Shown piece by piece: positions 43,771 through 43,883 of a DNA stretch of 43,883 bases. The position numbers and the translations under genes are program-made. Position 1 is the first letter of the stretch. Every line of letters begins with the position of its first letter. The notes beneath the pieces were generated by a model, which ran no database searches, had not been told where the DNA came from, and worked only from the letters and a program-made list of their open reading frames with translations. Origin of the DNA: Bacteroidota bacterium (GTDB taxonomy: Bacteria > Bacteroidota > Bacteroidia > Flavobacteriales > Flavobacteriaceae); NCBI GenBank assembly GCA_021793375.1, contig JAJYSY010000015.1:1-43883 (forward strand), given 5' to 3'.

Positions 43771-43883
43771 AAAGTGTGTCTATATTCATAAAACAATCAT
43801 CTCAACTTATATATTTGAAGTTCTGAACAACTTAAAAAAATAGAAGAGAGATGATTGAATTATCAAAAGTACAATTACAAGAG
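43764..43883 (+). mobile_element. Left end of an insertion sequence, possibly IS256 family (cut by window edge)
   Basis: From about 43764 the sequence reads GTCCCAAAAAGTGTGTC, resembling terminal inverted repeats of IS256-type elements as I remember them. It directly interrupts the hydrolase frame. About 87 nt further on, an ATG opens a frame that runs to the window edge. The exact boundary is uncertain by a few bases and the right end is outside the window, so no target duplication can be checked. Confidence 0.5.
43851..43883 (+). CDS. Start of a probable transposase gene (partial)
   Basis: Eleven codons from ATG at 43851 to the window edge read MIELSKVQLQE, preceded by the purine-rich GAAGAGAG that may serve as ribosome binding site. 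I recall similar beginnings in Bacteroidota IS256-family transposases, but the fragment is too short for a firm call. Confidence 0.4.
   Translation, partial: MIELSKVQLQE

Overview
The window is a chromosomal segment of an AT-rich member of the Bacteroidota, most likely class Flavobacteriia. The evidence is a protein with a type IX secretion sorting tail, an FtsZ ending in FLHDNVD, lipoproteins with an acidic stretch after the lipobox cysteine, a DUF4270/starch-synthase-like/panC/panD neighbourhood, and repeated promoter boxes of the form TAnnTTTG. GC content is about one third by eye. I cannot name the genus.

Layout. 1-2030: atpD and atpC (F1 beta and epsilon) on the minus strand, closed by a strong terminator. 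2136-4545: a minus-strand pair, a GT5 starch-synthase-like protein and a DUF4270 lipoprotein. 4600-9210: a plus-strand run panC, panD, a flippase-like membrane protein, radA and a YeiH-type transporter, ending in a bidirectional terminator. 9268-11463: recQ (minus). 11553-14284: kdsD, tatC, a degenerate methyltransferase-like gene and a 56-residue membrane protein (plus). 14289-17581: comF, a frameshifted carboxypeptidase-regulatory-domain gene and an Ig-like lipoprotein (minus). 17691-22743: MATE exporter (plus), then MBL-fold protein, ABC-F ATPase and a T9SS cargo protein (minus). 22900-22973: tRNA-Arg(TCG). 23047-39110: yqeY, then the whole division and cell wall (dcw) cluster, transcribed right to left as mraZ, rsmH, ftsL-like, ftsI, murE, mraY, murD, ftsW, murG, murC, ftsQ, ftsA, ftsZ. 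39511-40900: alpha/beta hydrolase and engB (plus). 40970-42115: acyl-CoA dehydrogenase (minus). 42206-43282: anmK (plus). 43288-43883: a hydrolase gene whose 5' end is cut off by what looks like an insertion sequence running out of the window.

How the genes work together. The dcw cluster builds lipid II and the septum: MurE/MurC/MurD/MraY/MurG make the precursor, FtsW/FtsI polymerise and cross-link it, and FtsZ/FtsA/FtsQ/FtsL-like assemble the divisome. murF and ddl are not in the cluster. Three perfectly spaced 10-bp repeats upstream of mraZ look like the MraZ autoregulatory operator and lie over the promoter upstream region. AnmK at the right end recycles peptidoglycan sugar. KdsD feeds Kdo into LPS.

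I found no phage, CRISPR or defence island and no convincing undescribed multi-gene system. The most interesting signals are smaller: the MraZ operator, a starch-synthase-like protein without its substrate motif, a methyltransferase relative without its SAM motif, a RecQ without zinc cysteines, FtsZ with a very long acidic linker, and a marked excess of the palindrome CCGG across the window.
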